From Cryptomeria japonica (Eukaryota; Streptophyta; Pinopsida; Cupressales; Cupressaceae): DNA of 64,000 bases. Below, in pieces: positions 36,470 through 48,022 of this stretch (positions are counted from its first letter, which is position 1; each line of letters begins with the position of its first letter). Both the position numbers and the translations under genes were made by a program. The DNA lies in the NCBI RefSeq assembly GCF_030272615.1, contig NC_081415.1:268512425-268576424 (forward strand), written 5' to 3'. Under the pieces are notes generated by a model, which did not search any database, was not told the origin of the DNA, and saw only the letters and a list, made by a program, of their open reading frames with translations.

Positions 36470-37150
36470 ACCCCAGTTTTGTCACCTAATGATCCTAAAG
36501 ATAGAGACCCTCCATTCCCTCAAAGATTGGCTCAACCAAATCTATTCCTGAGCCAACATTTGATTTTCTATATCAGCTTAAGAAAGTTTCCATAAAAATT
36601 CCCATTTTCTAGGCTATTAAGGACAACCTATATATAGAAAATCTCTTAGGGAAGCTTGTTTAAAGAAACCTACATGGAAGAAAACGGACCCTATAACAAT
36701 TCATGTCTTGGGTAAACTAGCTAACATCATGACTAAATACTCAGACCCTGGTAGTCCAGTTGTTTCTATTATGATAAATGGAGCCATGATTCAAAATGCT
36801 CTCATATGCCTAGGATTTGTTATTAATGTAATGACCAAGGAGATTATGCAAAGTCTAAATTTGGCCCATATAAGACCTACTCATACAATCCTCCAATTAG
36901 TTGATAGTTCCATAGTTAAACCAGATGGTATCATAGAAGATATTGTAGTAACTCTTCAATCTTGGGAGTATCCAGCTGATTTTATGACTCTATCACCTAA
37001 GACTACTTTGGGAGGCTATCCAATTATTTTGGGAAGGCCTTGATTGGTTACTACATATGATTATATTGGTTGCAGATCTGGTAACATGACTATTTCAAAT
37101 GGAGATAGTACAAAAAAATTGACACTCTTTCCACCTGCTCAACCTTAAGA
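36470..37150 (+). pseudogene. pol: Athila-like aspartic protease
   Basis: Region with KPTWKKTDP, then VLGKLANIMTKYSDPGSPVVS, ICLGFVINVMTKEIM and LGGYPIILGRP (36708-37043), the fold of retropepsins in this group. The catalytic Asp is lost: D-L-G-A reads C-L-G-F at 36807-36818, so it could not cleave the polyprotein. A stop follows LGRP. The stretch 37150-37690 is the linker before reverse transcriptase and codes a Lys/Gln-rich peptide with few landmarks. Confidence 0.75.
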
Positions 37151-37559
37151 AGAATCAAAAAAAATTATTTGGCCTGATTTGGGAGATGAATTTGAAGATG
37201 TTAAATCTATGGTAAAACTTATGATGATTGATAGAGGTCCTCTTCTCCAATTCTATGATGAAGATCAACTGTTGATATAATTGTTGAATAAGACATGTAC
37301 ACAAGAAGCTCCAACAAAAGATATTACTAGCAATTCTGAATGCTCTTCAAAACAACTATTACAAACATCTGATTTGCTTACTCCAACATTTATTCAAACC
37401 TTGTTACCTCAAGAAGTCAAACTACCTAGTGTGAATGATGCCTTAATGAAAAAAATGACTAAACAAATTGAAGTGGCAATTGGAAAGAAACTCATTATTA
37501 ACAATCAACTCTCAACACAACAAGAGTAGTCATTAAGAGAATTGTTGTAGGAAAATAAA

Positions 37560-38891
37560 TCCACCTTTGCTTGGGATTACACTGATATGGTGGTCTTAGA
37601 TCCTAAGCTATGTACTCACAAAATTTACATTCAGGAGAACACTAAACCAATCAGAATAACCTCAGAGAACAGTTAATCCAACCCTTAGAGAAATTGTGAA
37701 GACAAAATTACAACAGCAATTGGATGTTGGATTCATCTACCCCATCTCAGACAGTCAATGGGTTTCACCATTGGTAATTGTTACTAAAAGGAATGGTAAA
37801 TGGAGAGTTTGTGTAGATTATAGAGAATTGATCAAAGCTACCAAAAAAGATCACTTTCCACTACCTTTCATTGATCAGGTACTTGATTCTCTGGTAGGTA
37901 AGAAATATTTCTCATTTCTTGATGGGTTTAGTGGTTATAATCAGATTCAAATTGCACTAGAGGACCTCGACAAGACAACTTTCACTTGTCCTTGGGGAAC
38001 CTATGCTTACTATGTCCTTCCATTTGGGTTATGTAATGCTCCAACAACATTTCAAAGAGCAATTCTAGGTTTTTTTGTAGACATCTCACACAATTGTATG
38101 GAGATCTATATGGATGATTTTACCACATACGGTGGTGAATTTCAAGAAGCACTTGATAATTTATCTAAGGTGCTACAGAGGTGCCAAGATCATAAACTGT
38201 CACTCAATAGTGAGAAATTCTTTCTTATGACGCAAGGAGTAGTCTTGGAGCTAAAGGAATTCAAGTGGACCCTGCTAAAATTGAGGTAATTCAAACTCTT
38301 CTAGTCCCTACCAAGAAAAAAGATGTACGTAGTTTTTTGGGGCATGCTGGTTACTAGAGGAGATTTATCAAAAAAATTAGTACCATTGCAAGCCCTTTGT
38401 ATGGTCTTTTGTTAAAACATGTTGACTTTCAATGGACACCATTGTGTGACAAGGCATTTCAAGAGCTCAAAACAATACTCACATAGGCACCAATCCTAGA
38501 AGGCCCCAAGTCAAACCTGCCTTTCTATATATATAATGATGCCTCTGACCATGAAGTAGGAGCAGTTCTTGCTCAAAGAGAAGGTGCCTTGGAAAATGCA
38601 GTCTATTTCATTAGCAAAAAATTGCAAGGAGTTCAACTCAATTACACTGTCACAGAAAAAGAGATGTTAGCAGTCATATATGCTCTCAATAAGTTCAGAC
38701 ATTTCATTATAGGATACCAAGTCTTTTTTTATACCAATCATACAACAATAAGACACCTTATGAACAAACCAATTGTTTTAGGAAGATTGGTAATATGGTT
38801 TCTCTTAATGCAAGAATTTGATATTACCATCATTGACAAACCAGGAAAGACAAATGTTGTTGCTGATTTCTTATCCAGAACTACACACTAG
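37560..38891 (+). pseudogene. pol: Athila-like reverse transcriptase and RNase H
   Basis: The frame 37696-38289 is open. It has LDVGFIYPISDSQWVSPL, RNGKWRVCVDYREL, then DHFPLPFIDQ, FSFLDGFSGYNQI, FTCPWGTYAY, LPFGLCNAPTTFQRA and EIYMDDFTTYG, with the YMDD catalytic box intact at 38107-38118. A frame change at about 38255 leads to connection text (38330-38520). RNase H at 38540-38891 has YNDASDHEVGAVLAQRE, LNYTVTEKEMLAVIYAL and TNH..IRHLM, ending in FLSRTTH. The best preserved polymerase in the window, but RNase H is separated by a shift and stops. Confidence 0.9.
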
Positions 38892-38921
38892 CCTAATGAG
38901 CCTATAATAGATGACTCCTTT

Positions 38922-40072
38922 TTGGATGATCATTTGTTTGCAATCATAGTGCACATAACATGGTGTGCAGATATAACTAATTATTTAGTTACCGGTAAGT
39001 TACCTAACTCCTTTTCCCCAAAGGATAAGATAATTTTGATTGAAAAGAGCTTTCCATACACATGGGTAAATGGATGTTTGTTCTATACTGGACCAGATAA
39101 TGTTATGAGAAGATGCATTAGAGAATATGAAACATTTGACATCCTCCATGCATGCCATGATGAACCTTGTGGTGGTCATTTTGTAGCTAAAAGAACAACC
39201 ATCAAGATACTTAACACAGGGTATTATTGGCCTACTCTACATAAGGATGTAACTAACTATACTAGAAAATGTGATAGATGCCAGAGGATGGGGCACCCAA
39301 CAAATTCAAATGAGATGCCACTACATCCACAGGTAGTTGTTACAACATTTGTTAAATGGGGTATGGATTTCATTGGTCCAATTGATACTCCATCTAATGG
39401 AAAATACTACATCTTAATCTATACCAACTACCTAACTAAATGGGTTGAAGTCAAAGCAATGAAACATGTTAGGGACAATAAAGTTGTAGAATTCTTGTAT
39501 GAGGATATATTAACCAGATATGGAGTACCTCGAGAACTTGTAACTGATCAAGGGGCACAATTCACATCTAACTTGATTGCTGCTATGATAGAGGAGTATA
39601 ATATTAGACATAAAAAGTATACACCCTATCATCCTCAGGAAAGTGGTCAAGTTGAAGTGACTAACAGAGAAATTGAGGCCATCCTCATAAAAATCATTGC
39701 ACTACATAGGAAAGATTGGGCAAATCGCCTTCCAGAAGTAGTCTGGGCCTACCTCACATCCTGGAAAACAACAACAAGGTTTACACCCTTTGAACTGGTT
39801 TATGGTAAATATGTTGTCCTGCCCATTGAATTTGAGCATAAAACTCTATGTACAGTAGTCCAATTGGGTATGCAATTGTTAGACGCACAACAAGAAAGAA
39901 TATTGCATCTCAATCAGTTGGATGAATTGAGGAAATCGGCATTGCATAATACACTTTTATTCCAACAACATCACATGAAGTGGCATGATAAATACATCAA
40001 ACCTAAAACTTTTCATGCTAGGGAATGGGCTTTAATGAATGATTCAACAAAAGGATAATCTAGGGAAGTTAC
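38922..40072 (+). pseudogene. pol: Athila-like integrase, interrupted by Copia F
   Basis: Open for 378 codons (38922-40058). H2C2 zinc domain: CHDEPCGGHFVAKRT and CDRCQRMG (39150-39290). Catalytic core: WGMDFIGPID (first Asp, 39360), VTDQGAQFTSN (second Asp, 39545) and HPQESGQVEVTNREIE (Glu, about 39640), so the D,D,E triad is complete. The C-terminal part has WAYLTSWKTTTRFTPFELVYGK. The frame ends near 40058 and Copia F begins at 40073. The remaining tail is at 47164-47391. The length and intact triad make this one of the least decayed frames here. Confidence 0.9.
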
Positions 40073-40425
40073 TGTTAGAGGAAAAGGTATTAGTTTATTT
40101 AATTAATTAAATCATATTGATTTAATAATTAAGTCACCTTTTCTCTATTTCACTTAAGCTAAATTTAGGAAGCTAAACTTAGGAATATTAATAATTAATT
40201 TATTATTAATTATTAATTGCTTTTAGGGTTTTCCTTTTTAGGTTTGATCTCTTTATATAAGGATTGATCACTTTTGTAATTAATTTTTGATTATCATTAT
40301 TGCATTCTTTTGCTCTAGGTTTTGAAAGAAATCTTTGTGTTTAGTGAATCCTCCATTTTTGTGACAGGTTATTTGTGTACAGGTGTTCATTGGGTTCTGT
40401 GAGATTGTATTCTACAACTTTTACA
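40073..40425 (+). repeat. Copia F 5' LTR
   Basis: 353 bp, TGTTAGAGGAAAAGG..CAACTTTTACA, with several ttaattaa runs. Same family as the E LTRs read on the minus strand. Confidence 0.9.
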
Positions 40426-40437
40426 TGGTATCAGAGC
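40426..40437 (+). other. Primer-binding site of Copia F
   Basis: tggtatcagagc, perfect tRNA-iMet site, abutting the LTR. Confidence 0.95.
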
Positions 40438-41523
40438 TTTAGACCTGAGGCTTTCATGTTCTTCAGATTGGGAGATTCTACCTAAATCAGGTCTTCTATG
40501 CAATTTGGGTTGATTTGGACCTCACCATTGAATCTGACACGTGTCAAATATTCAAGATTGACCTTTTGTTTGCCAATTTTTTATTCATAGGGCTAGATTT
40601 GTGAGGGTTTGAAAATTCAACTTTTTTGTGATCCAGGGGGCACCTATTTTTTGGAGCAATTTGGGCAAAAAAGGACGTCACGGTTGGCTTCTGGAGGCTG
40701 ATTCCATGAATTTTGATATATAATTTGATATATTTGGTGTAGGGATCTCAGAGGCAATTTTTTTTTATTTTTTGGCCATATAGGTCGTACCGTACGGATA
40801 TCTAAAAAATCCGTCAAAAAATAATTTTTTTTTTTTTGCCACTGGTAGGGCAAACATCGCTGACGGTTTTCCTAAACTGTTGGTAGTTTACAAACCACTA
40901 CCGACGGTAATTTTCTCACGCTGCCGATCGCTCCCTGCCCATCGGCCGCTCTGCCGCCCACCGCTGCTCTGCCACCTAGCTTAGCTCTGCCGCCACCTCC
41001 GCCTGACCACCATTTGTGAGCCACCAGTGGGCCGCTAGGCTTCCTTTTTGGTTCTTTTTTCAACCTAGTTGGGGTTTTTTTGAGATATCGAGAGTAAACA
41101 GAGGCGTTTTTCAACAAACCATATATCGTGGGAAAGCTCTGTTCGAGACAGATCCATTTTTAGAGGTATTTTTTTCAGATTTTGTAGTTTTTCTATATTT
41201 CTAACTAGTCAAAGTCATAACTTCTTTTTGGCACTTTTGGGGGCATATCTTTTGTATACGAACTCTGTTTTTTGCAAACAAATAGGCGTTGGAAAGGTGT
41301 TGGAATGCTCTATCCATATCTGCAACTTATTTTATTAGAAAATTCATTAGGTACACATAAATTTTTCAGAATTTATTTTTTCTTTTTCATCTTTTCAACT
41401 TTGAAAATTGTATTGGGGTTTGGTTTTTTGTGTTGTGGGGGGTGTATTTTTCTTTATTTCTATATTCCCATATTAGAAATCAGACCCCTCTCTCTTTAAA
41501 CACATTTCAAAACCATAAATATC
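40438..41523 (+). other. Leader of Copia F with GC-rich block
   Basis: Long untranslated leader. 40860-41040 is rich in GCCG and CCGCC phrases in an AT-rich setting, and poly-T/poly-A runs surround it. The segment near 41240-41300 (gggcatatctttt, later aataggcgttggaaagg) is alignable with element E. No gene. Confidence 0.65.
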
Positions 41524-42377
41524 ATGGCAGATACTTCTTCATGTGACCATCTTGCACCACACAATTATCATACCGGAAAGCCCATATGACAAGACTTCTC
41601 ATGTCTAAGGGGTTATGGTCTTCTTTGGATGAGGTTTAGCCTCTCTTGACAAAACCCTTTGACGTTCTACAACAGAGGAACATAATGGATGAGACCATGG
41701 GTTTGATATACTTACATGTTACAGATAGTCTTCTTTTTCACCTGGAGGGTTGTCTAACTCCTTGGGCTATATGGACTAAGTTTCATTATCTTTTTGGCAC
41801 CATTATTCAGTTCAGGGCACTTCAGGTTAAGGCAAAATTGACCACCTTGCCACCTGATTCTCTTCCATCTATTGAGGATTTCTTGATGAAAATCAAATCA
41901 CTGCGATCATTGTTATAGGGTTGTGGTAAGACTAAGACAGACACCTAGTATATATACCTAATTCTATCTAGGCTTCGAGGTTCATTTTAGATATTCTCTT
42001 CTACCTTATATTCCATCATGGATGCTTTGGGCACATGATTTACCATGCCTTCATTTGAGGTATTCTATTATAGGTTGACATGAGAGTAGTCTCACCTCAC
42101 ACAGTTGGATACTCTCCCTGATTCTAAGAACCAAGCATTGGTAGCTCATCTATCTAAGGGGAAGCAGGAGAAAAAGAAGAAGCCGAAGACAAATTCAACA
42201 GGAAGTGAGAGTTTCTCCATACCTCCACCAAAGTCTACTTCAAAAACACAATCCAACCCTAAGAAGGGTAATTCTTCTAAGTCTGACGAGTCTTCCTCCA
42301 AGACTAAGAAAAAATCAGGCGAACCTTGTAGTTTATGTGGCAAGGAAGGACATCCAGTTTCTAGGTGTTGGAAATGA
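41524..42377 (+). pseudogene. gag: Copia F gag
   Basis: Begins MADTSSCDHLAPHNYH. The middle part (41646-41918) reads DETMGLIYLHVTDSLLFHL, then WAIWTKFHYLFG and LTTLPPDSLPSIEDFLMKIKSL, the UBN2/gag fold of Copia elements. The C-terminal part (42105-42377) is Lys/Ser rich and ends with an intact CCHC knuckle, CSLCGKEGHPVSRC (42331-42372), which binds RNA. Frame breaks lie near 41590, 41640 and 41920-42100. Confidence 0.8.
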
Positions 42378-43850
42378 TTAGAGGCTTTAGAGGAGGCCAT
42401 GCAGCAACATCACATCACCTCACCTCAGACACCTTCCCCACCCACAGGGAAAGGTCATGCTCTTTTTGCATGAACATTGCCTTCAGTACCCACATGGATC
42501 CTATATTCTGGTGCTTCTCACCATATGAAACACTCTTAGGAGTTTGTCATCACACTTGCCCATTGTGGAACTTCATATATTGCAGTTGGTGACTCTACAT
42601 AGCTTTCCATTATGGGTTCAAGTCCCATTCCATTAGATGGTGGTTGTCTTCAGGAAGTACTTATTGTTCTTGACATTTCGACAAACCTCCTTTCCATTTA
42701 TTAGATTTTCCACTCTGGCACTGGTAAGACAATTGATTTCTCACCACATGATGTGGTTATTAGAGACCTTCATGATCCTGATTTGGTTGTAGCTACTAGG
42801 AGTGTTGATCCTGCATCCCGCTTATACAAATTTGATGGATTTTAGCTGACAAATGGTACAAGTTCATCTCTTATAGCACATGCAAACAAAGTGATCAGAC
42901 ATTGGCATGAGAGTTTTGGCCATGTCAATTACAAATATCTACAACAGATGCGTACACAAGCACTAGTGATTGGGCTTCCATAGATTTCATGTACTGATGG
43001 TATTTGTCGAGGTTGTGTACTTGGAAAACATCACCGAGATTCTTTTCCTATCAGTTCGTCTCCACATGCTATGGTACCCTTGGAGTTGGTACATAGTGAC
43101 CTCATGTCATTTTTGACTCCTTTTTGAGGGGCTAGATATATGCTCACATTTATTGATGACTTCTCCAGACGTACATGGGTGTACTTTCTTAAGTACAAGT
43201 CTGATGTCTTTGATTCATTTCAAATCTTTAAGACATTTGTGGAGATGTAGTTTGGACTTTCTATCAGGCAGATACACACAGATTATGGGGGGAGTATCTG
43301 AACCAGGCCTTCAAATATTTTTGCACTAAGCATGGTTTGCAGCATCAGTTTACAGTGCCATTTACACCTTAGCAAAATGGTGTTGCTGAGAGAAAGAACA
43401 TGACTTTATAGGAGATGACCAATTGTATGATTCAGTCATGTTCTATGGATTCTTCTTTTTGGTATAAGGCAATAAATTGTGTCTTTTATATTTAGAATCA
43501 GATGCCTCATAAGGCATTATGACATATGACTCTTGAGGGGGCTTAGACCCATGTCAAGCCGGATGTTTCTAAATTTTGAGTATTTGGTTGTGAGGCTTGG
43601 GCATTTATTCCTAATGCTCAATGGAAAGCCATGGAGAGGAAGAGCCAACCACTCATATTTTTTGGCTACTGTGAGGATGTGAAGTCATACAGGTTGTTTG
43701 ATCCTGATTCTTGAGAAGTCTTGTTTTGACGGGATGTCCAGTTTGATGAACGCTTCACTTCACTAGATTCTCCTTCACCCGCTTCTTCCTTAGTACCTAC
43801 TCCACCCTCTTCATCTCTTGAGGATTTTTTATCTCTTTAGAATGATGCAT
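42378..43850 (+). pseudogene. pol: Copia F protease and integrase
   Basis: Heavily broken. Recognisable pieces are protease surroundings near 42490-42620 (SGASHHM-like text around 42510), GAG-pre-integrase near 42890-43040 (RHWHESFGHVN, then CRGCVLGKHH), and integrase core pieces near 43085-43240 (LVHSDLM and [14 protein letters not shown]). TDYGGE-like text lies at 43270 and QQNGVAERKN-like text at 43370. The C-terminal domain (KPDVSKFRVFGC-like, 43555) follows. Stops are mostly TAG. Confidence 0.7.
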
Positions 43851-43989
43851 ATGTTGATCCACCACACGGACCATTAGATCCACAACTTTTGCCTAAGTGG
43901 GCCCACTTTACTGTAGAGGCAATAGTTCTATGGCAGGTGACCCTTCAAATACCCGTCATACACGATCACATACTTCAGGTGCTATTCTC

Positions 43990-45470
43990 TTGAGTCATGC
44001 CATTTTGGATGATCCTCAGAGGTTTTTCAGAGGTGATAGGTCAGCCTGAGTGGGATGGGGCTATGAATGAGGAGTATTCTTCTTTGTTGAAGAATCATAC
44101 TTGGGATCTTTGTTCTCTTCCTAAGGGAAGAAAGTTGGTTCGGTGCAAGTGCGTGTACCTTACCAATTTTGTTGCAGATGGTTTGATAGATAATTACAAA
44201 GCACATCTTATTTCTAAGGGGTTTTCTCAGGTTGAGGGTATTGATTACTATGAGACCTTTGCTCCTATTGCCAAGATTAATTCTATTTGCTTTGTACTAT
44301 CCCTTGCAACTTCACAGGGATGGCTAGTTTTTCAGATGGATGTGAAGAGTGATTTCTTGCATGGAGACTTACATGAGGAGATCTATATGGATAAGCCTCA
44401 GGGGTTTGTGTAGGACACTTATTTGGTTTGCAGACTTAGGAATTCATTATTTTCTCTCAAACAGGCCCCTCGAGCTTGGTATGAGAATATGGACTCTTTT
44501 TTTCTCTCCTCTCACTTCACTTGTTGTCATTATGATCCCACAGTTTATATTCAGCATCTAGAGGGTCATGTTTTGATTCTTGTGCTATATGTTTATGATC
44601 TCATTATAATAGGTAGCTCATCCTCTATGATTTAGAGTGTTCAGAAAGCTTTAATGGAGTAGTTTGAGATGACAGATCTCGGTCTTCTGCACTATTTTCT
44701 TGGTCTACAGGTTGTTCAGTCTTCAGATGGAATTTCCATATATCAGTAGAACTATGCTCTTGACATGCTCCATAGATTTGGAATGCTTCATTACAAGCCT
44801 ACCCCCAGACCATTTCAGTTAGGTGTTGTTCTATCCTCCACTTTCTCTACTCCTTCAGTAGATTCTACATTATACAGGCAGTTGGTTGGCAATTTGTTGT
44901 ACCTGACGCATTCATGTCCTAATCTTTCCTTTGCAATTGGCCTTGTCTCTAGGTTATCACATGATCCACATGAGAGACATTGGAAAGTTGCCAAACATAT
45001 TTTGAGGTACATTTAGGGCACTTTACAGTATGGGATTCACTACACATCAAGGGATCCTCACATAGCTGACTTCACTGACTCAGATTGGGCTGGTGATGTC
45101 GATGATCGGAAGTCTACTTCTGGCTTTGTTTTCTATCTTGGTTCTAGTCCTATCACATGGTCTTGCAAGAATCAATATGCTATTGCATTATCATCTATAG
45201 AGGTTGAGTATCGAGCAGCAGTGTTAGCCAGCCACAAGATTTTATGACTTTGATAGTTGTTGACAGAGTTCGGTTTTTCTCCTGATAGTCCCACACTTCT
45301 TTGGTGTGACAATTAGAGTGCTATAAACATTTCCTATAATCCAGTGGAGAATCAGCAAATAAAGCACATTGAGATCCACATGCACTTCATTAGGAAGTTG
45401 ATTCATGATGATTCACTCACCTTGGAGTATATTCCTATAGAGGAGTAGGTTGTTGACATCTTTATGAAAC
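43990..45470 (+). pseudogene. pol: Copia F reverse transcriptase and RNase H
   Basis: Open parts give EWDGAMNEEYSSLLKNHTWDL, GLIDNYKAHLISKGFSQVEG and YYETFAPIAKI, then FQMDVKSDFLHGDLHEEIYM, SLFSLKQAPRAWYE and LVLYVYDLIIIGSS. The YVDD box reads YVYD (44588-44599), so the first catalytic Asp is Tyr. Then DLGLLHYFLGLQV, YRQLVGNLLYLT and SRLSHDPHERHWKVAKHILRY. RNase H at 45060-45470 has DFTDSDWAGDVDDRKSTSGF, SSIEVEYRA and WCDN. Stops at several TAG codons. Confidence 0.9.
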
Positions 45471-45750
45471 CTTTGGCATTGCCACACTATCTTCAGTTAA
45501 GCTCTATGCTCAAGGTGAAGGAAGTTGTCCTTGGGGGGTCTTTATCAGGCCTTCCTTCCTTCATGTTTTTTAGCATGCTTTCATCTCTTTTAGGAGGAGT
45601 TTTTTTCCACTAGGTTTTCTACTTTTTCTCCATTTTACAGAGATTTATTTGTACTTGAGTATCTCATCAGGCCTTGTTGTCAGGACCCATTTTTTGGCTT
45701 TCATGCATCTAGTCCTTAGTTGTTTTTTAGCTTCTCCCTAACTTCATCTT

Positions 45751-45759
45751 AAGGGGGGG
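45751..45759 (+). promoter_or_regulatory. Polypurine tract of Copia F
   Basis: aaggggggg against the 3' LTR start at 45760, identical to the tract of element E on its minus strand. The 280 bp between RNase H and here (45470-45750) hold no gene. Confidence 0.85.
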
Positions 45760-47163
45760 TGTTAGAGTAAAAGGTACTAGTTTACTTAATTAATTAAATC
45801 ATATTTATTTAATAATTAAGTCACCTTTTCTCTATTTCACTTAATCTAAATTGTGGAAGCTAAACTTAAGAATATTAATAATTAATAATTAATTACTTTT
45901 AGGGTTTTCCTTTTTAGGTTAGATCTCCTTTTATAAGGATTCATCCCTTTTGTAATTCATCTCTGATTATCATTATTGCATTCTTTTTCTTTAGGTTTTC
46001 ACAACAATCTTTATATTTTGTGAATCTTCCATTATTGTGACAGGTTATTTGTGTCGTGCTCTGTGAAGTGTACCTGTACCTGCAAACATAATGCACTCAA
46101 TAAATCATTACAAGCATGGTTAGTGAATTAAAACAATGAAATACAAAACCATAGCTAATCAACTTATTGCCTCCTAGTAAATGTGAGTATGAATTTTGCT
46201 CTCAGATCTGATTATGCAAATTCCAGTGACTTGACTACACTTAGATTGAGGATTTGAAAGATGAAAATGAATGATCTAGCAAGAATAACATGATTAAGAT
46301 ACATGAATGATTGATTTAGCATGATTAAGCTAAGAATTAAGCTAAAATTGAGCATGATAACATTGCTAAAACCGATAAACTATAAGCTAGATGCCTATAA
46401 TAACAATGCATACAATGAAAATGAGATGAGATGGGATCAAATGATATGCAAGAATGATATGAAATTGGGACATGAAATGAATTTGGGACCCTTTGAGCTC
46501 CAAGATGAGGTTTATTTATAAGATTTCCCAAAGTTAGGGGTGATGTGGCAAGAATCAATGGTCAAGATTGATCTGAAGTGGCTAAATTGGAGGAGATTGG
46601 CAAAGGGAGTTGGATTAAAGGGAACATTTGTCATCTCTATGGTGACAAGTGTCAAGAGGCTTCTAGAAGGAGTTAGATGAAAGGGAACACTTAGTGACAA
46701 GTGTCACAAGGTTCTAGAAGATGTTGGATGAAAGGGGACATGGTGGTAGGTAGAATGGGTTAGATTTAGGAGTGGTTATGTTTAGGAGTGGTAGAAGTTA
46801 GGAGAATTTGAATTTAAAAATTCAAATAAGATAATTAATCTCAGCAACTCATGATTTTGATTTGTTTTAATTAATTAATGGATTTGAAGAAATGATTTGA
46901 TGGGGGAAATTAATTAATTTGAATTAATTAATTAAAGGGGATGAAATGAAATGAACCTATTAAATAAATCCTTAGATTTTTTAATAAGTAGATGAAAGGG
47001 GAAATTTAATCAAATTGCTTAGTGAATTTAATTAAATTGGGGAGGAGAGATTAATTAAATAATTTCTTATTTAATTAATTATCTTCATACCATTTTTAGG
47101 TGTATACAATTTGCATACAGGTGTTCACTAGGTTCTGTGAGGTTGTATTCTACAACTTTTACA
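45760..47163 (+). repeat. Copia F 3' LTR, split by solo LTR G
   Basis: TGTTAGAGTAAAAGG at 45760 to 46051, resumed at 47114 and ended ..caacttttaca at 47163. Matches the 5' LTR except for G and small changes. Confidence 0.9.
46052..47108 (+). mobile_element. Solo LTR G inside the 3' LTR of Copia F
   Basis: 1,057 bp starting TGTCGTGCTC and ending ..GGTGTATACA, flanked by an exact duplication ATTTG (46047-46051 and 47109-47113). No coding region, primer site or tract inside. The interior is rich in ttaattaa and 'gatgaaagggga' phrases. Strand is arbitrary because the parent element is not seen. Confidence 0.85.
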
Positions 47164-47391
47164 GTTAAAAACAAGGTTGCTAGGCCCTTATGAAATTTAA
47201 CAAGTGTTTGATAATGGTGCAGTCAAGTTGGCAACTATTGATAATGCAAGGTTCAAACTACTTGTCAATGGCCACAAACTTTGCCTATATCATAAACCAA
47301 GCACTAAGAAAGAGTTTCTTCAACAATTTCAACCACTTACGACTCTTCCTACAAACACTGAAGGTGAGCCTCCGGGTCCACCATTTACTTG
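47164..47391 (+). pseudogene. pol: Athila-like integrase, C-terminal tail
   Basis: Continuation of 38922-40072 beyond Copia F. It reads LLGPYEI-like text, then VFDNGAVKLATIDNARFKLLVNGHKLCLYHK, the chromatin-contact end of Athila integrases, and stops at 47390-47392. The following 630 bp to 48022 have no gene but hold an internal purine tract. Confidence 0.85.
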
Positions 47392-47733
47392 ATGATAGTT
47401 GTCAAAATTCATAATAAACACTCCATGTCCACCTGGAGTTTCTTTTTTTGTTTCATTCCACATCATATCCATATTATTCCGCTTTCTTGTCTTTCATCTC
47501 ACTTCTGCCACCATAATTCCTCTTTTCACATTTCAACAAAAAATTGCTCTTACATCGCACGTGCCAACACACATCACAACGCACCACAATCACATCCCAA
47601 AACACGCAAGTATATTTACACTTTCATGATTATGACTTTTGATTCATATTTTTTGTCATTTTATTCAAATTTTAAATAATTATGATTGCATTCTAATTTC
47701 CTACCCTTACGCATGTGTGGACACTATGTCTAT

Positions 47734-47753
47734 CTTCAGTTGGGGGGGGGGGA
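47734..47753 (+). promoter_or_regulatory. Internal polypurine-like tract of Athila-like element
   Basis: cttcagtt followed by eleven G and then A. The same phrase, cttcagttggggga, stands at 50645-50658 as the 3' tract. It lies between integrase and the extra ORF. Confidence 0.6.
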
Positions 47754-48022
47754 TTGATTGTGAGATAAGGTATTGCCATTATTAGACTTATACAAATTTG
47801 AATAAGCATGTTAACTCAAGTTAAAGGAATGGGTTAGTTTTTACTTGCCATTGTTAAACTCTAGTTTATTCCTAATTTGGCAAATTTTTAAACTTTTTCC
47901 TTTCAAGTCGAGTCTGTGTAAAACCATATTCTATTTGGAAGTCTTCCTAGTACACATTGTTTCCTCTTGTTGTCTGAAAGCATAAAGCTTGATATTTTCA
48001 GGTTTAACAGAAGAAGATTTTC

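Larger units (their letters stand above)
40073..47163 (+). mobile_element. Copia F, autonomous-type element, inserted in Athila-like integrase
   Basis: LTRs 40073-40425 and 45760-47163 (the latter split by solo LTR G), perfect tRNA-iMet site, GC-rich leader, gag, protease, integrase, reverse transcriptase, RNase H and polypurine tract. Flanking 5-mers are gttac (40068-40072) and gttaa (47164-47168), a duplication with one change. Integrase coding sequence of the Athila-like element continues on both sides. All genes carry stops. It is the full-length relative of non-autonomous element E. Confidence 0.9.

Noticed and set aside
47389-47679. Plus-strand frames after the Athila integrase as a small gene
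   Set aside because: His/Ile/Phe-rich peptide of noncoding type located in the known spacer before the env-position ORF.
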